From: Kalmusia sp. IMI 367209
Lineage: Eukaryota; Ascomycota; Dothideomycetes; Pleosporales; Didymosphaeriaceae
Length of the DNA: 64,000 nucleotides
NCBI GenBank assembly: GCA_027946365.1
Contig: JAPEUQ010000002.1
Location: forward strand, 558,001 to 622,000
Direction: 5' to 3'
A program made the translations under genes and the position numbers. Shown piece after piece: positions 1 to 11,500 of the stretch (the stretch's first letter is position 1; every line of letters starts with the position of its first letter). Below the pieces are notes generated by a model. That model was not told the DNA's origin. It ran no database searches and worked only from the letters and a program-made list of their open reading frames with translations.

Positions 1-3000
1 GCTGTAGCTGCTTCTTTTGGGCGCATTGACCTGCAGTACAATTCGATCAACTCAAGAAGGCACAGCCATCTCTCCTCTTGGTGTTCGCGTCGATCGGCCA
101 ACTGCTGGATTACCACTTGCAGAAATCCCGCTGCTTTGTCCCACCCTAACTTTCGCTCTCTAGCCAACGGTGGTAGTATATGGGCTTTTGCGAAGAGACG
201 GGCTAATTGTGGTTTGAACTTAACTTCCTTTGAGTAGAGTTTGCGGGTGAAGTCAAGGACGGAGACAGCGTCGTTATAGCGTCCCTCGTCAAGATAGACA
301 TGAGTGAATGTGATGACAGATTGCACCATGTTATCAGAGCATTCGTATCCGGGAAACGGGTTCTCTTCTTTGCAGCCTTGAACAAACTGCAAAAAGCGTT
401 CAAAGTGAGGCATGAATGGCAACTTCAACAGGTAAGTGGACCGGCCCGCGTTAGCCACCTTTTTTTCATATTTGTATTGAGCAAAAAGCATACACAATGC
501 CGTCTCGTATAATTCGAGCAGAGTTCGTCGTCCTATGCTGTTATGTACCCAGATGTGCACCAGATGTTGAACACTTTCATGCATGAAATAGCAATGCAAA
601 TTGCCTGCTTTCCCTGTGGGTTTGTCTTTCCCAATCAAACTGCAATTCTCAAGGAATCCAAGCATCTTCCAGAGTCTCGATTTGTCTTTATAATTTTGTT
701 GCAGAAGGACAAGATCGATTTCGCAGTTGTCGAGACAAGACAGCTCGGCTAGGAGCCTCAACGGAGCACTCGGGAACTCGCGATATTGTATGTAGTCCTT
801 TTGATCCTTGGTATCAGCAAGAAGGGGAAGAAAGATTCGGAGGTGTTGCGGGTCATCCTTGAGCGCATACTCGAGTTCCTTGATGGTATCTCCGCTTTGC
901 AATGCTTTATACCAAGTGGCTGTGGGAAGACGCGTCCTATGGAGATATCTAGCAACCATCTTGATCAGAATGGGCAGTTCATATTGCTTAAGCATATCAT
1001 CCATCTCTGCGGTAGTGACCAGGACATCTTTGTTGTAGGACTGAAACAAACGTCGTCGGGCTTCGAGCTCCAGGGTATCCACTTGAATGCATGATTCATC
1101 AATGCAGAGATCTAGCTCATCTAGTATATCTCGACTGTTTGTCGTGATTAGGGTCTTTCCCATGCCTTTCGGGAGAAGCTCTTTCACTAGTCGAGCGATT
1201 GAGACGCTGTCCAGCCCATCTACTACCATGGTCCACGACCCATTGGAAGGCGAGCTCAACCATTTCCTCATGGCGATGAGTGGGTCTTGCATTTCTGAGA
1301 TCGTCAACTTGACGCGCTTGGCAATTTTGAGTATAGTATTTCGTAATCTGGCCTCTGTGTTTGTCTCTAGCCAGAAAGTGTGTCTTCTTTCCGTAAGTAT
1401 TTCAGCCTTTCTGAAACGATTCACGTATTTGTACGCGATGTGCGACTTCCTATCCAACAATTAGAATGCTGCTTGCCTGTCGTTGGAGATAGAAAGCACT
1501 TACCCTACCCCGCTGGTTCCATAGAGTCCAACACAATCACGTTGGTCAAGAATCTTGCTGATCTTTTTGTCTATATCATGACGGCCAAACAAGTCATTGG
1601 ACTCGTACTCATTATTCTTTGGGCACGTGTCCAATGTCGAAAAGGTTTCTCCCTGCCCACTTGACAGTGCTGGCAATAGCGCTGTTTGAGGCTTCTCATC
1701 GGACCAAGCATTGTCCCTAAGTATATTCAGTTGCCAGTGCTTACCCCTCTTGCTTGCCCTCCGCAAGGGGTTGTGTAAGTTGTCTAAGCCGTTCACTGGC
1801 GTCTTCGGCGGTTGCACAATCTTTCTAAAGTGGTCTTTAAGCTGTGTTTCTGACCTCTCCTCTATCATCTCAAAAAGCTCCATATTAGCCTCCCAAACGA
1901 AGACTCGACGAGGCCGAGACTCCACCATGTCCGTAGTTAGATCGAGGAACTGCCTGAAACATTTGTGGTCGACCTTTTTCTGACGGAGCTGTTGGAACCA
2001 TGACGCCACTGCATCAGGATTATTATGGTACGAATGGTCTGGCGTTTTTGGGTACATTTTCTTGTCATCGTTGCCTCTAAGATTGTAGAACTCTTCGAGC
2101 TTCTTGTCATTCCAGCCATACGCCCAGATAGTGGCCAATTCTAGGAAGATACATCCCAACGAGTAAACATCAAAGGAGCGCCCATGGCATGGTTCGCTTA
2201 TGTATTCTGGAGGCCGATAATCATACGTCCCAATGTCGCCATAGCGCTCGGTACGAGTGCCGCTATCGTCTTGGTGATGCTTTAGGTTGGCCATGCCGAA
2301 GTCACAGAGCTTCCAGGTTGCAGGTGGCCCAGTAACAAGGACAATGTTGCTCGGTTTGATGTCGTGATGAAAGCTGGTGTATCCTTCAATATTCGAGTGG
2401 ATGAATGTAACTGCATTGATAAGGTCTTGAACGCAACGCAAAACCTCTTCACCTCGGTCAAAGTCTCGCGTCAGGTTCCTGGGTGTGGTGGACTGGGTTA
2501 ACCAGCTCTTCATATTGCCCCCATCAGCATGTTCGAACAGCAAGTGTAAGCAATCTACTTGCTCGTTGCTTTGAAAAGGGTATTCGCGTCCCGCAATGAA
2601 GCTTGCATAAAATTCAACTACGTTCGGATGGCGACGTGCCCGTATGGAATGAACCTCTTGCATCAAAAACGCCTCATCATCGCGAATCTCAATTTCCTTG
2701 TGCGCAAGAGCAATACTCTGAAGTAGAATGTTAGATCAGTGACATCTTGTTTGAACGTTAAGGGCTCATCTACTCACCCGTACGTGGTTTGGTTTGTCGG
2801 TTTTCAGGTGACCATTCGCAACTTTTACGCAGTAAACTTGGCCGGAAGATCCCCCATCCTCCTCACCCAAGTCGATTTCGAATGGGAAACGGAAGGAATG
2901 CTTAGGGAATTTTGGGGTTGCGTCTCGACATAATACTGGAGGTATTAACCATTGCTTCTGAGCTAAAGCGTCTGCAATGTCAACGAAGTAAGTCTTGCTC

Positions 3001-3431
3001 TTCAGATACTCTACAGAACAGTAGTGGAGATCGCGTGCGTTCTGCTGCTCGAATATATGATCCGTTGTAGGATGCGGTTCGAGAAAGATTTGAATGATTC
3101 TTTGGGATTGACCAATCAGGATAAGAAGTGCGTAGAGCTTCGGTGCAGATTTCAAAACGAAATTTTTCAACTCCGCGATCTTTATACCATTGGTTGATAG
3201 ATCTGACCCATCGCGTTCCACGCTTGCCATGTCGTCGTGAAGGCTGGCTTGCAATTTGGTAGGCGTACCGGAGCCGTACAAGTCAGCGATGAACGAAAGT
3301 GAAATAAAGCTGACTTCTCGATTCGGTCGATCATAAGTCGGGCGGTTCAGTTCGCGCTCAATATCCTCTCTCAGACTGGCATTGGCCGATTTCTTGGCCG
3401 CCCTTCTTTTCTGGTCCTTCTTTTTGACCAT
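1..3431 (-). CDS. Protein kinase-NB-ARC NLR-like protein (3' end cut by window)
   Basis: Inferred exons are complement(<1..1449, 1504..2717, 2778..3431). The reading frame is open to base 1, about 1105 codons so far. I chose the ATG at 3431; codons upstream of it have no ATG. Residues 1-190 are an unassigned N-terminal region. A protein kinase domain follows: Gly-rich loop and Lys in YCVKVANG (K203), catalytic loop HHDIKPSN (D337), DFG (D357) and a PPE motif. An NB-ARC ATPase starts near residue 600, with P-loop GLYGTSGVGKS across the 1450-1503 intron, Walker B-like WTMVVDGLDS and sensor motif TLITTNSRD. A winged-helix-like part with HESVQHLV follows, then what looks like the start of a TPR array (LDEGRYNDAVSV). 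STAND proteins of this kind are NLR-like signalling ATPases; fungal versions are linked to non-self recognition and regulated cell death. HRD is HHD here, so kinase activity is likely but not certain. C-terminal sensor repeats lie outside the window. Confidence 0.85.
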
Positions 3432-4308
3432 CGTGACTTGTGACAATCGTTTGTAATTTGCTTGATGATGTCGTCAGTAAATTCTAACATATAATTTTAT
3501 TCGGGTCTAGGAAAAGAAGAAGGTTGGATGTGGCCGGGGCGTAGATTTGATGGACACCCAAAAGGTTTTCCCTCATGGTCACACAAAGCCTCAGCCTTGT
3601 CATGAGTCTTCCAATGCCGAGGTTCTCATGTCTGCCTGTGTGAGACGTAGTGCGCCTACCACTTGCGTGACAGTATGATTAGATTTGCTTCCACTAATTC
3701 ACGTAATTTCGGGTATTCGTGAGGCTATGCATGCGGTGAACATGCACCGGTGAAGTCCAGGGGGACGGACCTGCAGGCAGCTGGGCTATGCAAAGGCACG
3801 ACATCATCCTCAAAGATGGTCTATATACCACTGCTGGAATATCTGAGCTCTATAAGTTTGACAAGGCTGAAAGACGTCCTATTGAAATTTTGTGGTTGGT
3901 AACGAAGGAAAGAATGTCCTACGTAGCTTATCCGCGGGGAGGTGAGCGTATATTAGATCGGGCTCAGCGGTTTTTCCCTCAATACTATGGCAAATGTACA
4001 CCTACACACTACTGTAGGCCGAATGTGAGACGTCTCATACACAGTGTCCATTAGAGATAGACTGAACAAGGATGTAGGCACCTTAATAGACCATCCTAAG
4101 GTTCACAAGCTGCCTTCGAGTTCGGATGTATGACTGTTAGGCTCAACGATTACGAAATCGAATTCCAATGATTATTTTATCAAGTCACACTGAGCAGACT
4201 AAATCCGGCTCCACTACGAATACGAGCTTGGAGTAGACTTGGAGTAAAATTCTCCTTTTGTCAGCTGAGAGACCGGTCGGCCAAAGGCAAGCTCCTGCTG
4301 ACTAAATT
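3432..4308. other. Gene-poor intergenic DNA upstream of the NLR-like gene
   Basis: No conserved gene is visible. An 88-codon ATG-initiated frame on the + strand (3788-4054) has no recognisable family, no supported introns and no coding-like composition, so I do not call it. The first few hundred bases above 3432 presumably hold the promoter of the kinase-NB-ARC gene. Confidence 0.4.
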
Positions 4309-4765
4309 CTTAGAGGCTTGAGGCGGCTTTCATGGCTGTCTCTCCGTTCATTCCAAGAATGCAAACTTCGTGAACCATACTTAAGGTGAAAACAGTAGTG
4401 AAGCAGTTCTTTCGCGTAGTAGGTACATCATCTATTCCAACTGTACCACTCATGAGATGCCACGCATTGCTACATAGAGGAAACAAAGAGATTGTTCGAC
4501 CCACGTATTGTCTGCTTCGCGCAAATAGCATTGCCAGGCGTAACCGTCGTTCCTTCAGCAATCACCTTCGGTCCAGAAATCATGTATCACGAGATATCAG
4601 AGTGAATATTGATCTTGATTCTAGGATCTAGTTGTAGAGGAGCACAGTCAGCCCATGTTTCGTTCCAGGTATAGCCCTGAAAATACTCATCACTCAAGCT
4701 ATACAGCCCAGGACATTTCACCGTAGCCGGCGCCAGACTGATGGACTCGAGAAATGTGTACGTAT
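4309..4765 (-). pseudogene. Decayed gene remnant of unknown family
   Basis: Read on the minus strand from about 4763, one frame gives protein-like sequence (for example CPGLYSLSDEYF and GYTWNETWADC, then VIAEGTTVTPGNAIC). It is broken by three in-frame stops: TGA at 4587-4589, TAG at 4470-4472 and TGA at 4428-4430. The frame then stays open to the TAG at 4309-4311. The stops could have come from CGA or CAG by C-to-T change, as repeat-induced point mutation or plain decay would give. I do not recognise the family; the Cys and aromatic content suggests a secreted protein. No start codon or splice sites could be assigned. Confidence 0.35.
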
Positions 4766-5464
4766 GTGAAATATGATGTCAACAAAACATTCTTATGTAG
4801 AGATCTCTAAGTGAAAAAATATTGGGTCATCTCCATGACGTTGATTAAGTTTGTTTGCCTAAGACGAAGCGTATGTTCGTTTTCGCAAACGATCGCGGGA
4901 GCAGCTGAAGTATCTTAAACAAGGCTGACAGCAGCGACACGGCGAAAGCCACGAGAGAATAGACAACCAAAGGGTTCATCATTCTCGGCCACAGACAAAA
5001 GCGGTCAAGTGTAGTAATATCAAACTAAGAGTTTTGATGCGCAGTATTACGGGCGGAGTCATTCCGGAAACACAATTCGTACATGAACGGTCTCTAGACT
5101 TAGGCTCCCTTGTTGAATTACGAATATGATAGACTCACAGGGGCATGGGTAAAGCGTACTCGAGGAAAACAGTCCTTGAGTAAAGTGTATATTCGAAATG
5201 TGTGCACCGCGTGAACGGAGAACGCGTTATTGCTTACCAGACCGATTCCAAAAGCAGAAAGATCTTGTATGTGCACATTGTCTGTGGTAAATTCTGCGAG
5301 TGCATTTGTGAGGGAGTTGCGAATACGTAGTTCTAATTGACTACGTGAAGCTAGAAGTGGCAGGCACAGTGGGGTCGGGCCGTGCGTCATCACCATCGGC
5401 ACCCAACCAAACACACCACAGCACCTGCAACTGCACTCGCCCGACCGAACTTCTCCCCGCAACC
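4766..5464. other. Intergenic; upstream region of GET4
   Basis: No gene recognised. The last 100 bases become C-rich, as is common in leaders of filamentous fungal genes, and probably contain the GET4 5' leader. Confidence 0.4.
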
Positions 5465-6487
5465 ATGTCTTCCAAGATCGACAAGACGATTCAGCGTCAG
5501 CAGCAAAAAATCGCGGAAGGACAATTCTACGAAGCCCACCAGCAACTCCGCGTCATCGCCGCCCGCTATGTGAAAGCCTCCAACTGGCCCGCCGCCACCG
5601 ACATCCTCTTCCAAGGCGCGCAGTCGCTCCTCCAGGCAGGACAGGGCGGGTCCGGGGCCGACCTGTGTATTTTTCTCCTCGAGGTGTTCCACAAGAGCGA
5701 GACGAAGCCAGATGCGAGCAGCAAGGGCAAGTTGCTGAGCCTGCTAAGAGCATTTCCAAAGAACGAGCCGACGCGGAAGAAGTTTGTAAATGAGATGATT
5801 GGGTGGAGCGCGAAGTGGGGAGAGTATCCGGCGGGCGATCCTGAGATTCATCATGTGGCAGGGACGCTGTATGCGGAGGGTGCGTACATGATATTCTCGA
5901 GTAGAGAGAGGACGGCAATAGGCTGACAGTGGGGTACAGATCTTGAACCGTACGACGCAGAGCGACACCTCATACTCGGCACGAAAGACTCCCCCGAGGC
6001 CCTCGCTTCTCTCGAATACTCCTGGTACACGTCCGACGATTCGCACACGGCGCCTCTCTATTGTGCGCGTGGCACCCTACCCTACCTCCTCGCCGGCAAC
6101 CTGCGCGCGGCGAACAAATTCTTCCTTCTTTTCACTTCGTACCTGTCCAAGCAGCCCTTCCTTGGTACCCAAGAGGTCTCGACAAAGTCCTCCGACTTGC
6201 GCGTATATCCTAGCCTACCGTTACTCAACTTTCTCGGACTGTTGTTGTTGGCGGTAGAGCGCGGCGAGGCGGCGTTATTCCGGCAGCTCAAAAGCCACTA
6301 CGCGAGCCACTTGAAGGATGTCAACTGGGCCGAGACGTTGGATCAGGTTGGGGAGATGTACTTCAATATTAAGATTCCGCGGCAGGGAAACCCGATGATG
6401 GATATGCTTGGCAACATGTTCATGGGCGGGGGCTTGGGCGGTGGAGCGTCAAAGGCGAAGAAGCCGCCTATTGCAGGGCTCGATTGA
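5465..6487 (+). CDS. GET4: Get4, tail-anchored protein insertion factor
   Basis: Two exons, join(5465..5879, 5940..6487), give 320 residues. The 60-nt intron runs from GTGCGT to TACAG and splits an Asp codon, joining LYAE to DLEPYDAERH. The protein matches the all-helical Get4/TRC40-binding family (formerly DUF410): N-terminal KIDKTIQRQQQKIAEGQF and the helix IAARYVKASNWPAATDIL are typical. Get4 with Get5 bridges Sgt2 to the ATPase Get3 in the cytosol, handing tail-anchored membrane proteins to the ER insertion route. The C-terminus is Gly-rich (MFMGGGLGGGAS). The gene is complete; its 3' end faces the LYS9 3' end 249 bp away. Family assignment is firm. Confidence 0.93.
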
Positions 6488-6735
6488 TGGGTCTATTGTC
6501 CGTTCACGAGTTACGATGTGACGATACACGTGTTGGTTGCCAAAATGGGGGCGGATATGGATATACCCTATGCGGTTCAAATGCTTCAGTGTACTTGTAC
6601 AAATAGGCTTTCGCTTCTCGACACGGACGAGTGAACGATCAAGTACTGTGATTTTATTCAATGAACCTTTTGTCTACATCCGAGATTTTGTTTTCGTTTC
6701 CGTTATTCATAACATCGCCCTTCCCGTTGACCAAT

Positions 6736-8390
6736 CTATTGTGGGATGCTCTTCTCCTTGAAGCGAATGTCATACTTCTCCTCCAGCGTCTTCATCAACG
6801 GCCTGCAGATCTTAGGATCCATGGGCGCCAACACACCCTTCTCCGAGATGGTGCCGTCGAGGACCTGCTGCACCGCAACGGCGCAGGGTACACCGACCAA
6901 CTTAGCCATAGCAGAGTATCCCTTGGGGTCACCATAGTCCGCTAGTGTCGATGTGCGAATCTCCTTGCTGCCATCCTTGTTCTCAATCTCGAACCTGTGC
7001 TGCAACATGACGAAGTCGCGCTCATCTTCCGCATATTGCATCTTCTGCTCAAGCGTGGCGCACAACGTGTCGAGCGGGTTGCCGCGAGGGGTGATGTTCT
7101 CATTGGAAAAGAGGCCGATCCAGCGCAGACCATCGAGGATACGGTTCTTCTCTTCGGTGGTGGCGAACTTTGTTCGCGAGCTTATAGCCCAGACAATGTC
7201 CTCTTCCTTGTCACTCGTGGCGCCAACGATTTTGGCCGTAGCCTCCTTCCAGGAACGCTTCTCGCCCTCCTTGAGGAAATCCTTCGGCTCCTCGGTGAGG
7301 AAGCCGATATCGACGAGCGTCTTGATGTACTCAGGAAAGCCCTGGTATCGCAGCGTGCCGCGAACGATGGTTTGAGCCTCGGGGATATTGTAGCGCTCCT
7401 TGTAGGGAGTGGAGTCACGATTGGGATACGCAACGAAGGCGTAGCCTGGGTAGATGAAGTAGGGCTTGGCCTCGGCCATCAGCTCAGGACCCTCAACTTC
7501 CTTGACCTTGCCGTCCTGCCAGTACTTGGCCGCATTGCGCAGCGCAAGCAGCACACCACGCGAGCTCCACGAAAATTTGTATCCAAGTGGGTTGTCTGAG
7601 GCCTCTGGTGCAGGCAGACCGCCACAGTATGACTTGAACGAGATGATCTTGCCTCCTGCCTTGTGGACGTCATCGATGGTGATGACGGCTGAGAGATGGT
7701 CGACTCCGGGGTCGAGGCCGATCTCGTTGAAGACGGTGATGCCGGCCTCCTTGGCTTGAGCATCGAGCTCCATCATCGCGGGCGAGACGTAGGAGGTTGT
7801 GACGACGTTCTTTTTCTTGCGGATGGCGGACTTGATGACGGTCGCATGGTAGGTGTACGGAATCAAGCTGATGACTACATCTACCTTGGCGACTTCAGCA
7901 TCAAGCGCCTCGCTGTTATCGACGTCGAGCTGTTCAGATTAGCATTTGCGAGATAATGCTCATATATAGGCTAGCTTACGCTAATAGCAGTGGCATTCTT
8001 GATACCCTTGGCCAAAGCCTGTGCCTTCTCCAGTGTCCTGCACGCTGCGTAATGTTAGTGTTTGATAAAATTGTATGCAATTTCTCCAACGTACCAACTG
8101 TGACTTTCACGCCTGAGTTTCCGAGGATCTCAGCAGTTGGTCGTGTACTTGACTAGGTTAGGATGTATTCAAAGACGATATAGAAGCATTTCTTACACGA
8201 AACCGGCACCGAGCAGAAGAACCGAGCTAAGATGTTGTCAGTCGTCGCAGTTGAAGTCGCGATCCGACGATTTCACTCACTGGTTGCTGCTTCCCCCACC
8301 TAGTACTTGCTGGAACTTGCCTGCTCGCAATCAGTATCATTCTTGTCAATAATGATAGAGGTAAAGTAACACACTTGTAACGGCTTCCAT
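6736..8390 (-). CDS. LYS9: Saccharopine dehydrogenase (NADP+, L-glutamate-forming)
   Basis: Inferred exons are complement(6736..7929, 7980..8044, 8095..8147, 8197..8226, 8281..8320, 8375..8390), giving 465 residues. Five tiny 5' exons (65, 53, 30, 40 and 16 nt) are separated by about 50-nt GT-AG introns. Joining them gives the Rossmann start VLLLGAGFVTRPT, then VTVACRTLEKAQ, which is continuous with family members. The large exon carries ISLIPYTYHATVIKSA and FNEIGLDPGVDH. The enzyme condenses alpha-aminoadipate semialdehyde with glutamate to saccharopine, the penultimate step of the fungal alpha-aminoadipate lysine pathway in the cytosol. The total coding length is an exact multiple of three, which supports the splice model. 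It diverges from SEC15 across a 392-bp spacer. Confidence 0.92.
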
Positions 8391-8446
8391 TTTGTGTATG
8401 TGATTTTCCAATTGCAGAATGAGGAAAGATATATGTGCTGTCTACT

Positions 8447-8455
8447 CCGAGTCGG
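8447..8455. promoter_or_regulatory. CCG-N3-CGG inverted triplets between LYS9 and SEC15
   Basis: CCGAGTCGG lies 57 bp upstream of the LYS9 start codon. Inverted CGG triplets are typical targets of Zn2Cys6 regulators, and yeast lysine genes are controlled by one (Lys14, which prefers TCC-N3-GGA). The spacing differs from the yeast element, so the link to lysine control is only inferred. Confidence 0.25.
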
Positions 8456-8782
8456 AATGTTAAAAAATGGACGGAGCGTCATCGGAGCAGATGCATGCCC
8501 CGCGCGCCACTGCACGGGCCAAGAGCAGGGGTTCGATAAGGTGGGATGCGGCTCGGATCACGTGTGCGGCTATTGCCGCGCGAACATCGAATTCCGGAAG
8601 CTCTGACAGCGAGTATGTTTCATACAACTTTCACAACGGCGAGAGAGGACTCCATTCCGAATCCAACTATCGGCAAGGCTATATGATCACGCACTCTAAT
8701 TCAACGATCGCGAAATACTGTATGCGCCCATAGGACAAACCGCAAGCCCCTAAGGCGCACGCCGCGCTAGGCACCATTTAAC

Positions 8783-11303
8783 ATGCCTTCGGCAGTGGAT
8801 CCTAGGCGCGGGAATGATGTATGGGTGGCTATCAAGCAGGTGAATAATACATCGACACGTGATGTTAACGCTATTCTAAGTGTTTTTCAGATATCCCAGT
8901 CCAATTCAGACTCGGACTACATCGAACAATTGGTCCCTATCATGAAGGATGCGCGAAACACAAACATACTCCTCCAGGCGTTCGATCAATACTCAAACGA
9001 CAGGGAAGCTGAGATCGAGCGCATTTGCAGTGCAAATCATCAAGAGTTCATAGGCTCTGTCGATTCCCTCCTAAAGGTCCGATCTGGGACCGTTGATATC
9101 ACTGATGAGATCCTAGAGCTGCAGGCATCCATCCAGGAGAGCGCAGAGAAACTACATGCCCAGAAACAGGCATTAAAGGAATCGCGCAATGTGCGACAAA
9201 ATATCAATGAGGCTAATGCGGCGCTCAACGATTGCCTCGACGTCCTGCGAATTGCTAATCAAGTCTATGAGCTGCTCAAAGAGAAGAACTATTATGCTGC
9301 GTTACGCGCGCTAGATGAACTGCAAACGATTCATCTGAAAGGCATCAGTCGGTACAATCTTGCCGGCTTGATCGACAAAAGCGTGCCTGTAGCTAGAGAG
9401 CAGATCCGTGAGGCTGTCAAAGCCGACCTTAGCACTTGGCTTTATCGCATTCGCGAATCCTCACAGTTTTTGGGCGAGGTATCATTTTACTATACGGATG
9501 TACGGCGGACACGGAACCAGGAGCGTGCGGAGCAAGACCCACGATTCTCCAAATTCAAGCTAAACTCTGCGATCGAACTCGTCGCAGACGAGACTGATGA
9601 GTTCGATGTTCTGAACAATGAAGAGGCTGGTAACGAGACTGACTTCACGCCGCTGTTTGAGGCTATGCATATATATGACACTCTCGGAAAGAGGGAGCAA
9701 TTCAAGACCGAATATGCCGAGGACAGAAAGTTGCAAAAGGATCTGATTCTTCCACAAACGTTGGGCCTGATCGACGAAGAATGTGGTGAGCTCAGCAGTT
9801 TGCTGGAAAGCATCGCAGGATTCGCCATCATCGAGAAGGCTACCGCAGCCAAGACGATTAATCTGCGATCACAAGCTGATATCGACGAGCTTTGGGACGC
9901 GATGTGCGCTAGAGCCATCGAGCTTATCACGAAAGCCTTGCCGCAAGTCAGCAATGATGAACTTCTGTTAAAGATTAAGGGTAGAGTTGCTCTGTTCATG
10001 TTGACTATGGAGGTTTGTACAATTCCAAACTGATACTGGCAATGCTGATCATGACTTAGAAATGGGGCTACTCCGTCTCATCTATGAATGATCTTCTTCT
10101 TACCCTGTTCTCAAAGTACTCGGAGCTATTAAAGCAACGATTCAGCGATGACTTCACAGAGATTGTCACGACGGATGACTATATGCCAATGACCCTGAAC
10201 AGCATCGAAGAGTACGACAAGGTTGTGACTGTCAGCTGGTACACTCCAGAGAAAGAGCGCGAGGATCTCACGTATGTTATCCTGTTGCTACGATGCTGCG
10301 TTTCGCGTACTAATCATAATACAGTTTCCCTTGCGTGCTACCCTTCTCTCAGATGTATCCACTATGCTGCATCGATGTTAGAAACTTCCTCAACCAGATC
10401 TACCTCTTCTCCGATGATTACTTCCAGAAGTCGACCATCATCGATGAAACCCTTCGCACAGTAGGTTTCTGTCCCGTCCGGTCAATCACGCATACTAATT
10501 GCTAGTCCCTCGATGACCTCCTCTGCAATGAAGTTTGCCAATCTCTCGTCGATCGCCTCGCCTCCCAATACCCCGGCCAAATCGTCCAGATCCTTACCAA
10601 CGTCGAGCACTTCGAAACGGCGTGCCATGAGCTCGAAGCCCTCCTCTTCGAAGCGCGCTCCTCACCGTCAGCCACCGGTCCTATCACCCTCGTCGCAACC
10701 GAGCGCTTTAAGGCCGCAAAGAAACAAGCCTCGGACCGTATCTTTGAAGTAGTCAACTCTAAGATCGACCAGCTGGTTGAAACAGCAGAGTACGACTGGA
10801 TGGCTACGAAACCAGTGACCGAGCCTAGTGACTATATGAAGGAGATGACTCGCTGGCTCAGCGACATCAGTAACTCAGTGCTCCTCGCGCTTCCAGAGGA
10901 AGTCAAGGGCTTCGTCTACTTTGATGCGCTCTCCCATGCCAAAGATGCGATCCTCGCCCTCCCGCTCGACGAATCTGTGAAACGCATCACTCCCGCGGCT
11001 GTCAGCGCGCTTGCTATCGATACACGCTACCTCGCCAATTTTGTCGAGGGCCTCGGTGACCCACTGTTGTTGGACAATCTAGATGAGCTGACGCAGACGG
11101 TGATGCTCATGGGCACCGAAAATGTTGAAGAGTATTTCGATGTTGCACAAAGAAACAGGAAGTACGGAAAGGTAGATCCGCTCAGAGGGCAGACGCTCAT
11201 CGGGAAGGTACAGGAGGGAGCGCAGATTGCGAACCAGAGTCCCACGAAGCCGCCAGAGAGGGAACGGTTCGGAACGTTAGGAAGTCGCTTTCGGTTTGGG
11301 TAG
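8783..11303 (+). CDS. SEC15: Exocyst complex subunit Sec15
   Basis: Four exons, join(8783..10012, 10060..10271, 10325..10460, 10506..11303), give 791 residues in frame. Introns are 47, 53 and 45 nt. The long helical protein matches Sec15: an N-terminal coiled region (about 90-170), a mid-region with YNLAGLIDKSVPVAREQI, and the C-terminal helical bundle with LLCNEVCQSLVDRL and DIDTRYLANFVE-like sequence. Sec15 is part of the octameric exocyst that tethers secretory vesicles at the plasma membrane and binds the Rab GTPase Sec4. In hyphae it acts at the growing tip. The C-terminus ends in a basic tail (GTLGSRFRFG). The gene is complete and looks functional. Confidence 0.9.
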
Positions 11304-11500
11304 GACGTGAGCCAAGCATGCACTTGAGACGTTTTGATTCCAAGTCGCTGTGTATTTGTAAAGTAGTTTCATTGGCAGTGGCGAATCTCTGTTTTTCAAC
11401 AGAGCAGGCCTGTATAAATGCAAATGGGGTATCTCATAGTCATCATCCAGCAGCGCCAGCTCCCACCTGGTCTCGTTCTCAGTCGGTCAACTATCCACGC

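Noticed and set aside
3432..3446. TTG-initiated extension of the kinase-NB-ARC gene
   Set aside because: Fungal nuclear genes start at ATG; the first in-frame ATG is at 3431. The same reasoning moved the starts of the 5-phosphatase, forkhead and ArgJ genes downstream of their longest open frames.
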